DNA of 64,000 nt, taken from positions 186,001 through 250,000 of the forward strand of contig NZ_ANAH02000017.1 of NCBI RefSeq assembly GCF_000335475.2, written 5' to 3'. Origin of the DNA: Cystobacter fuscus DSM 2262. Lineage in GTDB: Bacteria; Myxococcota; Myxococcia; Myxococcales; Myxococcaceae. The notes below the pieces were generated by a model that ran no database searches, was not told the DNA's origin, and saw nothing but the letters and a program-made list of their open reading frames with translations. Of this stretch, positions 32,526 to 40,893 are shown piece by piece. A program made the translations under genes and the position numbers. How positions within the stretch are numbered: the stretch's first letter is position 1; each line of letters opens with the position of its first letter.

Positions 32526-33269
32526 TCAGTGCACCCCGGGGGCGGGACACGCCTCGAACAACGAGTCCATCATCCGCGCGGCGATCCATTTCGCGCCCTC
32601 ACGGGTCGGATGCAGCCCATCCGCCTGAAGACTGCCGTCCGGCGAGCGCACCAGCCAGGTCCCGAGCGGCAGGAGGACCACGTTGTCGCGTGGGCGTGCC
32701 CACTCGGAGATACGCCGGTTGAGCCTCGCGAGCGTCTCCGGGGAGGGGAGCATGCCGGGTTCGAGTGCCTTGCCCACGGCGGCGGTCATCGCTGGCAGCT
32801 CGCCAAGGAGGATGGGCCCCGGAAGCGGCTCGAGCAACGCCAGTCCCTGCTCCAGCCGGGCCAGACGTTGCGCCTCGTCGAGTTCCGCGCCATGGACGAA
32901 CCAGAAGAGGAAGTCCACGGCGACAGTCAGCGTCGGCGCGTACGTGAGCACCTGGCCCACCTGTCGCTGGCCGGCGGCGAGTGGGTTCTTGAAGAACCAC
33001 ATGCTCGCGAAGTTGCGCACGGGCGTGTGCTCCGTCGCCACGGTGTCGTCCAGGAGGTCGGCGAGCGTCCTGCCACGGCCCTCCTGACGTCCCCAGCCGA
33101 AACCGGCCGAGACACTCGCCCCCATGACGGCGACGCGCGACAGGGTGGCGCTGGCGCGGGCGCATGAGCTGGAACGCGGCGGTGCCGCCCCCCACGCGGG
33201 GGGGCCCCCCACCACCAGCAGCCAGAGGAGGAAGAGGGGGTGCACTCCGCCTGGCCTGGACATCTGCAT
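32526..33269 (-). CDS. Secreted SGNH/GDSL-family hydrolase (247 aa)
   Basis: N-terminal signal (PLFLLWLLVVGGPPAWGA). Block I is degenerate but recognisable, VAVMGASVSAGFGWG, with the Ser nucleophile where GDS is usual. The C-terminal block V is intact, QADGLHPTREGAKWIA, supplying Asp and His. The oxyanion Gly/Asn blocks II-III are not clear, so substrate (ester, sugar ester or lipid) cannot be judged. The start at 33267-33269 has GGAG nine bases upstream. The 30 bases around the start are 29/30 identical to those of the lipoprotein gene at 33903, and both proteins begin MQMS. Confidence 0.75.
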   Translation of the reverse strand: MQMSRPGGVHPLFLLWLLVVGGPPAWGAAPPRSSSCARASATLSRVAVMGASVSAGFGWGRQEGRGRTLADLLDDTVATEHTPVRNFASMWFFKNPLAAGQRQVGQVLTYAPTLTVAVDFLFWFVHGAELDEAQRLARLEQGLALLEPLPGPILLGELPAMTAAVGKALEPGMLPSPETLARLNRRISEWARPRDNVVLLPLGTWLVRSPDGSLQADGLHPTREGAKWIAARMMDSLFEACPAPGVH

Positions 33270-33399
33270 GGGGCTGTTCTCCAAAGCAGGGTGACGACAA
33301 CGGGAAGGCGGGTTGTGTGTTGTACCGGGATTGCCCTTTCGCCAGGGCGTCATCCAGGAGGCCGACGAGCCTCCCGGACGAAGAGGGGCGGCCCTCGGA

Positions 33400-33903
33400 C
33401 TACTTGCCCACGATCGTGAAGGCGAGCTCCTGGCCACCGCCGTACAGGGCGAACTGGAACGGGGCGCGGGGGTCCTCGCTGTCGACCAGCAGCTGCACCG
33501 AGCCCACGTCCGCGAACTGAGACAGCCAGGCGTCCACCTTGCTCGGGTCCGCGAGCACGTACACCCCCGGCTCCAGCTCGACGAGCGGGAACTGGCCACG
33601 GGCGATCGCCTCACCCTTGGAGGAGTAGACCGTCAGGGTGGTCACGTTGCTCTTGAGCTTGGGGGGCCGGGTGCTGGAGCCCTTGAGGACGACGGCCATC
33701 TCCGAGCTGCCCTCGCTGAGGGTGATGCCGCCTTGGTTGGACAGGAATTTCCACGTCAAGGTGGCCGAGAACGTGTAGCCCGTGCCCCGCACGGTGTCAC
33801 TGTAGTACTCGCCCTTCACCGACGCCGTGGGCGGGGGGCACGCCGTGAGCATGACGATCGCGAGCACCGACATCGCCTTCACTACCAGTTTGGACATCTG
33901 CAT
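33400..33903 (-). CDS. Small lipoprotein of unknown function (167 aa)
   Basis: Starts MQMSKLVVKAMSVLAIVM and has the lipobox LTAC, so it is a lipoprotein cleaved at Cys22. The mature domain is beta-rich (YTFSATLTWKFLSNQGGITL, EMAVVLKGSSTRPPKLKSNV, VQLLVDSEDPRAPF) and ends ELAFTIVGK. No family recognised. The ribosome site GGAGAAC and the first codons repeat those of the SGNH gene 634 bp downstream, pointing to a duplicated gene start. There is a 130-bp gap to the SGNH gene. Confidence 0.65.
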   Translation of the reverse strand: MQMSKLVVKAMSVLAIVMLTACPPPTASVKGEYYSDTVRGTGYTFSATLTWKFLSNQGGITLSEGSSEMAVVLKGSSTRPPKLKSNVTTLTVYSSKGEAIARGQFPLVELEPGVYVLADPSKVDAWLSQFADVGSVQLLVDSEDPRAPFQFALYGGGQELAFTIVGK

Positions 33904-34236
33904 GGGGTTGTTCTCCAAAGGGGGGGGACTTCCACCCGGATTCATTCTGGGCGGAGTGTCTTGATGCAGAGTCCGTGCCGGTCCCCGGCTTTCCATCGAT
34001 TACAGAGGGAAAGCGGGTTGCGGGTTGTGCTGGAACGCGCTTGTTGTTGTCGCTGGAGCAGCGGCGATTCCGGTGTTGTTGCTTCCAACGCTACGTCCGC
34101 GCTCGCCACCAGAGCGGACGGGGTCGCGCGAGGTGCCTGGGTGATGCCGGTATTGTTGCTTCCTCGTCCCCTCGGCCACTTCCCGCTGGAGGCCCCCTCT
34201 CCCACGCACGGGTGAGAGGGCCTCGCTCCAGCGCCG
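33904..34236. other. Intergenic region with repeats and a hairpin
   Basis: 333 bases between two minus-strand genes. It contains: a block at 34009-34032 (GGGAAAGCGGGTTG...) resembling 33300-33323 upstream of the SGNH gene; two copies of a CCGGTRTTGTTGCTTCC unit (near 34073 and 34147); a seven-base stem CGTCCGC/GCGGACG between them; and the hairpin 34191-34222. No coding frame with family features was seen. The promoter of the lipoprotein gene should lie here. Confidence 0.5.
34191..34222. terminator. Hairpin after the cytochrome/propeller lipoprotein gene
   Basis: GGCCCCCTCTCCC, loop ACGCAC, GGGTGAGAGGGCC: a long, nearly perfect stem directly after the stop of the minus-strand gene at 34237. 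It has the same arrangement and loop as the hairpin at 27024-27055. No T-run on either strand. Confidence 0.6.
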
Positions 34237-36996
34237 CTATCGCGGAACGATGGAGAACGCGACGTCCTTCATGTCGATGCCGGGCCCCCGGATGCGCAGC
34301 TTGCCCTCCACCCGGGTGATGCTCTGGTTGGACGGATCCACCTGCGTGACCGAGCCCACCACCTCCGAGGCATCCGCCACGCTGCTGCCGAAGAGCGGCA
34401 TCGCGAAGGGCTGCACCCGCCACTGGTCTCCATCCAGCCGTGACCAGACCTGCTGACGCTGCTGGTTGCCCGAGCCCTGGGGAAGGACCGTCAGGGTGAG
34501 CCCACCCGGACGGGAGGACTCGGCCGTCTCGAGCACGAAGTCCACGGGGGTGGTTCCCCCGCGCCCCGGAACCTGGACCGTCATGCGCATCGTCCGCGGC
34601 CAGCTGCCCGCGGCCGGCTTCGCCACGGTGAACTCGCTCCCGAACTCGCCCCAGAGCGAGCCTCCGGAGAGGAACGGCAGGCCTGGTAGCACCCGGAAGC
34701 GGTAGCGGGCCCCCGGCGCGAGCGGCGCCGCCGGCACGAACGTGAGCCGTCCGCCCTGGACCTCCACCGCGCCGGACACGCGATGGCCGAGCGCGTCCTC
34801 CAGCACCACGTACTCCGCCGCCACCTCGGCGGCCGTCTTCCCCTGGGCGTCATCCACGGGGTCCGCGAAGGCCACGGATGGGCGCACGTCCGGGTAGACT
34901 CCTTCGTCGCTGTCGATGTCCGGCCAGATGCCCAGGGGAGCCCCTCCCTTCGGCGTCAGCTCGCGCAGGAACGCCAGGAGATCCGCGCGCTCCTCGGTGC
35001 TGAGCGACACCTTCACGTAGTCGATCGCCACCTCCAGGGCGGCCTCCAGGCTCCGGGCCTTCGCGCCCACGAAGTAGACGCCATGGCGGTAGGTGCCCAG
35101 GAGCGAGGGGATGTCGGCCGGCTCTCCGGACTTGCCCTGTGCGACATAACCGCGTGACGTGTACAGCGGCGGCGTGTGGCAACCCGAGCAGGCGGCCTTG
35201 CCCTCGAAGAGCGCCTGTCCGCGCAGGGCCGCCTCGGTGTAGCTGCCATCCAGACGGGTGTGGCCCGTGGCCCTGGGAGCGCCGAGCAGCGAGCCCAGGA
35301 AGGCCTGGAGTCCGAGCGCCTCCTCCGGCGTGGCCGGACGCGACACGATGGAGGCGGGCCCCTGGTAGCCGAAGTTCTCGGAGCTGGAGACGTAGGCGCC
35401 CCACTCCAGCGGCGTGGTGGCGTCCAGCAACTGCAACGGCCGGACGTTGTGCCAGATGGACGGTCCGAAGCGCCACACCATGCCGTCGTTCTGCGTCTCC
35501 ACGTGACAGCTCGAGCAGGCGTGGTTCGCCGCGAAGCCCCCACCGGGCCGGGTGAAGACGCGCTCGCCGAGCGCCACGTTCGCGGGACGCGGATCCTCCG
35601 CGAGCTTCACCTTCTGGGACACCGTCCCGTCCGCGCGCAGCACCCACAGCTCGAAGCTCTGGAAGCAGTGGACGGCCACCGTGCCCTCGGCATCCAGCGC
35701 CACGAGCTGCCGGGCTCCTGGGCCCACCGAGACCCGGGCCTTCTCGGCGAGCGTGTTCCGGTCGAGCGCCACCACCACGTCCGAGGACTCGGAGGAGACC
35801 CACAGTGTGTCCCCCACCGCGAGCACCCCCGCGGGATTGACCACGGGGCCCCCGGAGCCGGCCTGGCGCGTCAGATCGGCGCGCCGCAGCACGCCCGGCA
35901 CCACCGCGTCCGCATCCACCACCACCACCTCGTGCACGAAGGGCTTCGCCGTGGCGTCCGCCTGCGAGGGCTCGGGGTCTCCATCGGTCGCGGCGACATA
36001 CAGCTCGCGACCGTCCGCGGAGAGCGCCAGGGCCCGTAGATCGGCGGACACACCGTCCACGGTGGCGATCGTCGTCAGCGACTCGGTGTCGACGACCGAG
36101 ATGTCCTGGTCGTCCTCAGGCCCGTACGTGCCGCGCGCGTCCTTGACGCGGTTGCCGGAGCGGTACGAGGCCACGAAGAGCCGCCGGCCGTCCGGGGAAA
36201 GCGCCAGGGCCCGGGGATCGAACCCCACCTCCACATGTGCCACGACCTCGCGCACCGTGAGGTCCACCACCGCCACCTGGCGCTGCGTGGCCAGCGACAC
36301 GTACAACCGCCGGGCGTCCGGCGAGAGGGCGAGACCCGAGGGCTCGTCCCCCACCCAGAGGGAGTCCACGAGCACGCCGCGCTCCCTGTCGATGAAGCCC
36401 ACGGTGTCGCTGCCGCGCTGGGCGACGAGCACATAGGGCAGCGGCTCGCGCCAGGCCAGCGACGAGGGCCACGCGCCCACGGTCACCTCGCCCTGCTGGC
36501 TCCAATGCGTGCCGTCCACCCGAGCCAGACGGCTCACCGTGTAGGACGCACCGTTCGCGGTCCACAGCTCCTCCCCGACACGCACCACGCCGGACAGGGG
36601 CGTCAGGTAGTGGTTGCGGAAGCGCTCGGCCGGAGAACGGGCCACGACGTGGAGCGGCACCTCGGAGTTGCGCAGTTCGCCCAGCCTCAGGACATAGTCG
36701 CCGGGCAGATCCGGAGTGAAGCGCGGCTCGGGAGCGCCCCGCGTGTAGGCGGTGTTGCGGCTGCCCTCGGGCGCGGAGACGAGCCGCCACTCCAGGGTGG
36801 AGGGACACCGCGCGTCCTGCTTCAGCCGGGGCAGGTAGAAGGTCTCTCCCAGGGGATGGGCGCGCGGGTTCTGCAGCGGGAGCAGCGCCTCGGTGCAGCT
36901 CGGCTCCGGGCCCGGTTCGGGCTCGTCACGGCACGCACTGACCGGCAGCAGCAGCACCGACGCGCAACAGAAGAGGAGGGAAGGATGGGCTCGCAT
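34237..36996 (-). CDS. Propeller and di-heme cytochrome c lipoprotein (919 aa)
   Basis: Lipoprotein signal (LLFCCASVLLLPVSAC). Residues ~100-430 form a YVTN-type beta-propeller: SGLALSPDARRLYVSLATQR, ALALSPDGRRLFVASYRSGN, ALALSADGRELYVAATDGD. Two c-type heme sites follow, CSSCH and CSGCH, in a MauG/cytochrome-peroxidase-like context (LRGQALFEGKAACSGCHTPP, LSTEERADLLAFLRELTPKG). The C-terminal ~250 residues hold an Ig-like segment (APLAPGARYRFRVLPG) and a beta domain ending VAFSIVPR. It is probably an outer-surface or periplasmic redox protein. ATG 36994-36996 has AGGGG four bases upstream. Long upstream open frames on this strand are read-through and were left out. Confidence 0.85.
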   Translation of the reverse strand: MRAHPSLLFCCASVLLLPVSACRDEPEPGPEPSCTEALLPLQNPRAHPLGETFYLPRLKQDARCPSTLEWRLVSAPEGSRNTAYTRGAPEPRFTPDLPGDYVLRLGELRNSEVPLHVVARSPAERFRNHYLTPLSGVVRVGEELWTANGASYTVSRLARVDGTHWSQQGEVTVGAWPSSLAWREPLPYVLVAQRGSDTVGFIDRERGVLVDSLWVGDEPSGLALSPDARRLYVSLATQRQVAVVDLTVREVVAHVEVGFDPRALALSPDGRRLFVASYRSGNRVKDARGTYGPEDDQDISVVDTESLTTIATVDGVSADLRALALSADGRELYVAATDGDPEPSQADATAKPFVHEVVVVDADAVVPGVLRRADLTRQAGSGGPVVNPAGVLAVGDTLWVSSESSDVVVALDRNTLAEKARVSVGPGARQLVALDAEGTVAVHCFQSFELWVLRADGTVSQKVKLAEDPRPANVALGERVFTRPGGGFAANHACSSCHVETQNDGMVWRFGPSIWHNVRPLQLLDATTPLEWGAYVSSSENFGYQGPASIVSRPATPEEALGLQAFLGSLLGAPRATGHTRLDGSYTEAALRGQALFEGKAACSGCHTPPLYTSRGYVAQGKSGEPADIPSLLGTYRHGVYFVGAKARSLEAALEVAIDYVKVSLSTEERADLLAFLRELTPKGGAPLGIWPDIDSDEGVYPDVRPSVAFADPVDDAQGKTAAEVAAEYVVLEDALGHRVSGAVEVQGGRLTFVPAAPLAPGARYRFRVLPGLPFLSGGSLWGEFGSEFTVAKPAAGSWPRTMRMTVQVPGRGGTTPVDFVLETAESSRPGGLTLTVLPQGSGNQQRQQVWSRLDGDQWRVQPFAMPLFGSSVADASEVVGSVTQVDPSNQSITRVEGKLRIRGPGIDMKDVAFSIVPR

Positions 36997-37136
36997 GGAC
37001 CCCTGGATAGAGGTCCCGCCCCTCGCGAGCAACATCCCCGTGTTCGCCAGGAGGGCTCCCACGTCTCGAATGCCGAGAATGACGACGTGGGCGCATGTGC
37101 GGACCGAGCGGAGCGGCCCGCCGCTCCCGGGCCGGG

Positions 37137-37646
37137 TCAGTGCATGGCGGGGCCGATGAGCCAGCGGGCGCGGGCCCGGGCCACGACCTCGCCGGCCGCG
37201 TCGGTGAGGTCCGCCTGGACGTCGTACTCCTTGCGCTCGCCGGGCGTGGTCGCGGGTGCGTGGCACTCCGCGGAGATGGGGCCGCGCGCCTTCTTCAGGT
37301 AGTCCATCTCCAGGTGGGTGATGATGCCGCGCATGCCCCCGGTCAGTGAGGACAGCACCGCCAGCCCGGTGGCCACCTCGCCCAGGTTCATCAGCGCGAT
37401 GGCGTGCACCGAGCGCAGGTGGTTGCGTACCGCGCGCCTGTCCCTCATGCGCACCCGGACGTAGCCGGGCTCGAGGGAGAGCACCTCCGGGCGGATGGTG
37501 CCCGTGTACGGTGCCATGTTGCCGATGAGCTGCCCCATCAGGACTCCGCCTCCTGGTGCGTGGCGAAGCACGTTCCACAGGAGGCGCAGGTTTTCGGAGG
37601 AGGCGAGCTGGCTCAGGGACTGGGTCAGGCTGGAGAGGGTGGGCAT
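37137..37646 (-). CDS. Hotdog-fold protein, DUF4442/PaaI-like (169 aa)
   Basis: After a helical N-terminus (LSSLTQSLSQLASSENLRLL) comes the hotdog core: YVRVRMRDRRAVRNHLRSVH, with HAIALMNLGEVATGLAVLSS as the long helix and ITHLEMDYLKKARGPISAEC as the following strand. This matches the DUF4442 thioesterase-like family, whose members are usually predicted acyl-CoA thioesterases. The usual catalytic Asp/Glu in the helix appears as Glu in NLGEVATG. The start is ATG 37644-37646 with only a weak GGGGG close upstream. It lies 55 bp after the SDR gene in the same direction. Confidence 0.72.
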   Translation of the reverse strand: MPTLSSLTQSLSQLASSENLRLLWNVLRHAPGGGVLMGQLIGNMAPYTGTIRPEVLSLEPGYVRVRMRDRRAVRNHLRSVHAIALMNLGEVATGLAVLSSLTGGMRGIITHLEMDYLKKARGPISAECHAPATTPGERKEYDVQADLTDAAGEVVARARARWLIGPAMH

Positions 37647-37701
37647 GGCCCCCGGGACATAACATCCCCGGGGTCCGAAGGGGCCGTCTCCCCGCCGTGC
37701 T

Positions 37702-38496
37702 TCAGCCGATGTTGTTGACGAGACCGCCATCCACGCGCAGCGCGGCGCCGGTGGTGGCCGAGGCCCGCGTGCTGCACAGGTAGACGGCCAGGTGGGCCAC
37801 CTCTTCGGGCGAGGCGAAGCGGCGCAAGAGCGAGCCGGGACGCGCGGTGCGGAAGAAGTCCGACTCGGTCTGCTCGACCGTCTGGCTCTTGGACTTCGCC
37901 AGGTTCTGCAGGAAGTCCTGCACGCCCTCGGTCTTCGTGGGGCCGGGCAGCACGGCATTCACCGTCACGCCCGACTCCGCCAGCTCCATGGCGAGCCCGC
38001 GCGAGATGCTCAACTGGGCCGTCTTCGTCATGCCGTAGTGGACCATCTCCGTGGGGATGTTGAGGGCGGACTCACTGGAGATGAAGAGGATGCGGCCCCA
38101 GCCGCGCTCGCGCATGCCGGGCGCGTAGTGGCGCGAGAAGCGCACGCCGCTGAGCACGTTGGCCTCGAAGAAGCGCATCCAGTCGGCGTCCGGAATCTCG
38201 AAGAAGGGCTTGGGCTCGAAGATGCCCAGGTTGTTCACGAGGATGTCCACCGCGGGCACGCGGGCGAACACCGCCTGGGCTCCCTCGGCGGTGGTGGCAT
38301 CCGCCGCCACGCCCTCCACCTGGGCGCCGGGCACTTCCTGGCGGATGCGCGCGATCGCCTTGTCGACCGACTCGCTCTTGCGGCCGTTGATGAAGACGTG
38401 GGCGCCCTCGGCGGCCAGTCCCTTGGCGATGGCGAAGCCGATGCCGAAGGTGGAGCCGGTGACGAGTGCTCGACGATTGCGCAGTTCGAGATCCAT
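37702..38496 (-). CDS. Short-chain dehydrogenase/reductase (264 aa)
   Basis: Classical SDR: RRALVTGSTFGIGFAIAKGL (TGxxxGIG), FINGRKSESVD (NADP-type basic residue after beta-2), DILVNNLGIFEPKPF (NNxG), ILFISSESALN with the active Ser, YGMTKTAQLSISRGL (YxxxK) and NAVLPGPTKTEGV. The C-terminus RFASPEEVAHLAVYLCSTRA and ALRVDGGLVNNIG is standard. GAGGAAA lies seven bases before ATG 38494-38496. It is divergent from the fatty acid hydroxylase-family gene at 38607 with 110 bp between. Substrate unknown; close to members annotated as oxidoreductases of fatty or aromatic metabolism. Confidence 0.9.
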   Translation of the reverse strand: MDLELRNRRALVTGSTFGIGFAIAKGLAAEGAHVFINGRKSESVDKAIARIRQEVPGAQVEGVAADATTAEGAQAVFARVPAVDILVNNLGIFEPKPFFEIPDADWMRFFEANVLSGVRFSRHYAPGMRERGWGRILFISSESALNIPTEMVHYGMTKTAQLSISRGLAMELAESGVTVNAVLPGPTKTEGVQDFLQNLAKSKSQTVEQTESDFFRTARPGSLLRRFASPEEVAHLAVYLCSTRASATTGAALRVDGGLVNNIG

Positions 38497-38606
38497 GCTG
38501 GAATTTCCTCGGAAGGGGGTGGGGTTGATGCCGGGAGACAACGGGGGGCCCGGGATACTTTGTTGGGGAACGCGGCGCTAGGCTGTTGTTCCTCCGGAGA
38601 CCACTG

Positions 38607-39449
38607 ATGCCCATGCTTCCCCCGCGTTCCCCCATTGACGTCGCGTTGGGTGCGTTCTTCCTCAACCTGCTGCGCTACGTGGTGTTCGCCCTTCCGGCGT
38701 TCGTGTTCTTCCATCGCCGCACGCCACGGCGGTTCCTGTCCCGGCGGCTGGGCCCCGGGCCCGTGAGCGAGAAGCAGGCGCGCCGGGAGATCTTCTATTC
38801 ACTGGGCTCCCTGGCCATCTTCGGGCTGGTGGGCGTGTGGATGTACGCGCTCGCCCAGGCCGGGCTGTCGCGCTTCTACACCGACGACCGCCACGGGCCG
38901 GTGTGGTTCGTCCTGTCCATTCCGGTGATGCTGCTGGTGCACGACACCTACTTCTACTGGACGCACCGCTTCATGCACTGGAAGCCCATCTTCAAGTACG
39001 TCCACAAGGTGCATCACCTGTCGCACGATCCTTCGCCGCTCGCCGCCTACGCCTTCCACCCCCTGGAGGCCGTCATCGAGGCGGGCATCGGACCGCTCAT
39101 CCTGCTGACCCTGCCGGTCCATCGCGGCGCGTTCCTCATCTTCCTGACCATCCAGCTCTTCATCAACGTCATCGGGCACCTGGGCTTCGAGCTGTATCCG
39201 CGGGGCTTCCTGCGCTCGCCCGTGGGCCGGTGGTTCAACACGACCACCCACCACCACCAGCACCACCAGCGGATGAAGTGGAACTTCGGCCTCTACTTCA
39301 ACGTGTGGGATTGGCTGCTGGGCACCAACCACCCCCAGTACGAGTCCACCTTCGAGGCCCTCACCACGCCCGTGCCCGAGTCCCCCGTTGGCGCGGCGGA
39401 CGGGGCCGAGCCGGCCCTGGCGGGGGAGCTCTCCTCGCGCCCGAGCTGA
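38607..39449 (+). CDS. Sterol desaturase/fatty acid hydroxylase-family membrane protein (280 aa)
   Basis: Integral membrane di-iron enzyme with four or more hydrophobic spans (LLRYVVFALPAFVFF, SLAIFGLVGVWMYALAQ, FLIFLTIQLFINVIGHLGF). All three histidine clusters are present: HDTYFYWTHRFMHW, HKVHHLSHDP and NTTTHHHQHHQ. These bind the non-heme di-iron centre that hydroxylates or desaturates lipid chains or sterols. CGGAGA precedes the ATG at 38607; an ATG 21 bases upstream is in frame but less well placed. It could act on fatty acids or hopanoid-like lipids; the sequence does not decide. Confidence 0.88.
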   Translation: MPMLPPRSPIDVALGAFFLNLLRYVVFALPAFVFFHRRTPRRFLSRRLGPGPVSEKQARREIFYSLGSLAIFGLVGVWMYALAQAGLSRFYTDDRHGPVWFVLSIPVMLLVHDTYFYWTHRFMHWKPIFKYVHKVHHLSHDPSPLAAYAFHPLEAVIEAGIGPLILLTLPVHRGAFLIFLTIQLFINVIGHLGFELYPRGFLRSPVGRWFNTTTHHHQHHQRMKWNFGLYFNVWDWLLGTNHPQYESTFEALTTPVPESPVGAADGAEPALAGELSSRPS

Positions 39450-39543
39450 ACGCCCCCCCTCCCGCTCGCTCTCCATGCATCCGGTACATGGGATGGGGGC
39501 GGGCAGGTGCAGGGTCGCGGTGCCGTGCTGAACATAATTTCAG

Positions 39544-39568
39544 ATGAAACCGGCCCAGCTGGTTTCAT
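39544..39568. promoter_or_regulatory. Inverted repeat ATGAAACC-N9-GGTTTCAT
   Basis: Two perfectly complementary eight-base arms (39544-39551 and 39561-39568) around GGCCCAGCT, ending 17 bases before the ATG at 39586. As DNA it looks like a dimeric regulator site placed where binding would block transcription or translation of the gene. As RNA it would form a hairpin next to the ribosome site AAAGGGA. Confidence 0.55.
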
Positions 39569-39585
39569 GGAAAGGGACTTCAGCC

Positions 39586-40032
39586 ATGACGGACACACAA
39601 GGTGAGCGCGCGGGAACCCCAGGGCAGGAGGCCCTGCGCGAGAACGGGATGATGCGGCACCTGCTGGAATCGCTCGAGGCGGGCAAGGACATCGGCCATT
39701 TCGGCCGGCTCGTCTTCGCCATGGTGGCGCGGCACTTCCTGGACGAGGCGGAGTTGAAGCAACTGCTCCTCCAGGATCCGGCGTGCGACGAGGCGCAGGC
39801 GCTCTCGCTCATCGAGCAGGTGAAGGCGCGCGACTACAGCCCGCCCCGGAGGGAGAAGGTGCTGCAGTTCCAAGCGCAGCAGGACTTCCCCATCATCCCC
39901 AATCCGGAAGACCCGGACGCGGGCAACGTCTACAAGGACCTGCGCTTCCCGGAGCACGTCTACGCGCACATCTCCGAGTACCGGGAGCAGAAGGCGCACG
40001 TGCACGAGGAGGAGGCGGCGCACTCCGCGTGA
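39586..40032 (+). CDS. Hypothetical protein (148 aa)
   Basis: Acidic, soluble, largely helical: MMRHLLESLEAGKDIGHFGR, LVFAMVARHFLDEAELKQLL, then a proline-rich linker (FPIIPNPEDPDAGN) and a C-terminal segment LRFPEHVYAHISEYREQKAH. No signal peptide or catalytic motif; I do not recognise the family. The ATG at 39586 follows a weak AAAGGGA, and a palindromic repeat sits just upstream. It converges with the HAD phosphatase gene, 14 bp apart. Confidence 0.65.
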   Translation: MTDTQGERAGTPGQEALRENGMMRHLLESLEAGKDIGHFGRLVFAMVARHFLDEAELKQLLLQDPACDEAQALSLIEQVKARDYSPPRREKVLQFQAQQDFPIIPNPEDPDAGNVYKDLRFPEHVYAHISEYREQKAHVHEEEAAHSA

Positions 40033-40046
40033 CGTGCATGGGCGCG

Positions 40047-40691
40047 TCAGGCGCGCGCGGGCAGGTGCTCGAGCAGCCGCGAGAGATCGGCCTGGAGCTC
40101 GTCCGGCTTCGCGGTGGCGAGCTCATCCGCGCCGTGGTTGCCCCAGGTGACGGCATAGGTGCGCAGGCCCGCGGCGCGTCCGGCGAGGATGTCGTGGGTG
40201 GTGTCTCCCACCATCCACAGGCCCTCGGAGCCGAGCGCGGCGAGGGCCCGCTGGATGACGTCCGGCGCGGGCTTGTGGGGAAAGCCGTCGGTGCCCTGGA
40301 TGTGATCCACGGCGGACGTCAACCCGAGCGCCTCGACGAAGCGCCGGGCCATGTCGGTGCGCTTGGTGGTGGCGATGGCGAGCGTGTAGCCGCGCTCGCG
40401 CAGGGTGCGCAGCAGCTCCACGGCACCGGGGAAGGGGCGCGAGCGCGTGACGAAGTTGCGGGGGTAGTGCTCGCGGTAGAGGGCGCACAGGGTGGGAACC
40501 TGCTCGGGCGCCGCGAAGTGCGCGTACATGTCCTCGAGGGGCAGGCCGATGAGGGCGCGGACCTCCGCGTTCGAGGGCACGGGCAGCTTCTGGCTCTCCA
40601 GGGCGTACTGGAAGCTGGCGATGATGTCCGGCAGCGAGTCCACCAGCGTGCCGTCGAGGTCGAAGACGATGGTCTTGGGCGGGGCGGTCAT
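40047..40691 (-). CDS. HAD-superfamily phosphatase, phosphoglycolate phosphatase-like (214 aa)
   Basis: Motif I is TIVFDLDGTLVDSLPDI with the nucleophile Asp and the acid/base Asp two residues on. Motif II is LAIATTKRTD (Thr), motif III the Lys in GFPHKPAPDVIQRAL, and motif IV VGDTTHDILAGRAAG. Cap type C1 between motifs I and II (EVRALIGLPLEDMYAHF). Length and motif spacing match Gph/PGP-like HAD enzymes, which dephosphorylate 2-phosphoglycolate or similar small phosphates. ATG 40689-40691. Monocistronic by position. Confidence 0.88.
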   Translation of the reverse strand: MTAPPKTIVFDLDGTLVDSLPDIIASFQYALESQKLPVPSNAEVRALIGLPLEDMYAHFAAPEQVPTLCALYREHYPRNFVTRSRPFPGAVELLRTLRERGYTLAIATTKRTDMARRFVEALGLTSAVDHIQGTDGFPHKPAPDVIQRALAALGSEGLWMVGDTTHDILAGRAAGLRTYAVTWGNHGADELATAKPDELQADLSRLLEHLPARA

Positions 40692-40893
40692 GGGCTCCGC
40701 CTGTGTCCCCCAGGAGGGCCAGGACGCTCAAGCGCCTTCTGCCCGCGTCCCCGTTTCCCCGGCCTGTCCGCGGGGGAGCCGAGCGAGGGGGTGTCGTTGG
40801 GGGCCGGGGGAGGGGAGTCCGAAGGTATTTTTGGAGCCCGGGTGTTTGCTTCCCGCCCCCCTGAGCGGTTAGGGGAGGTGAGGGACTCCGCTC

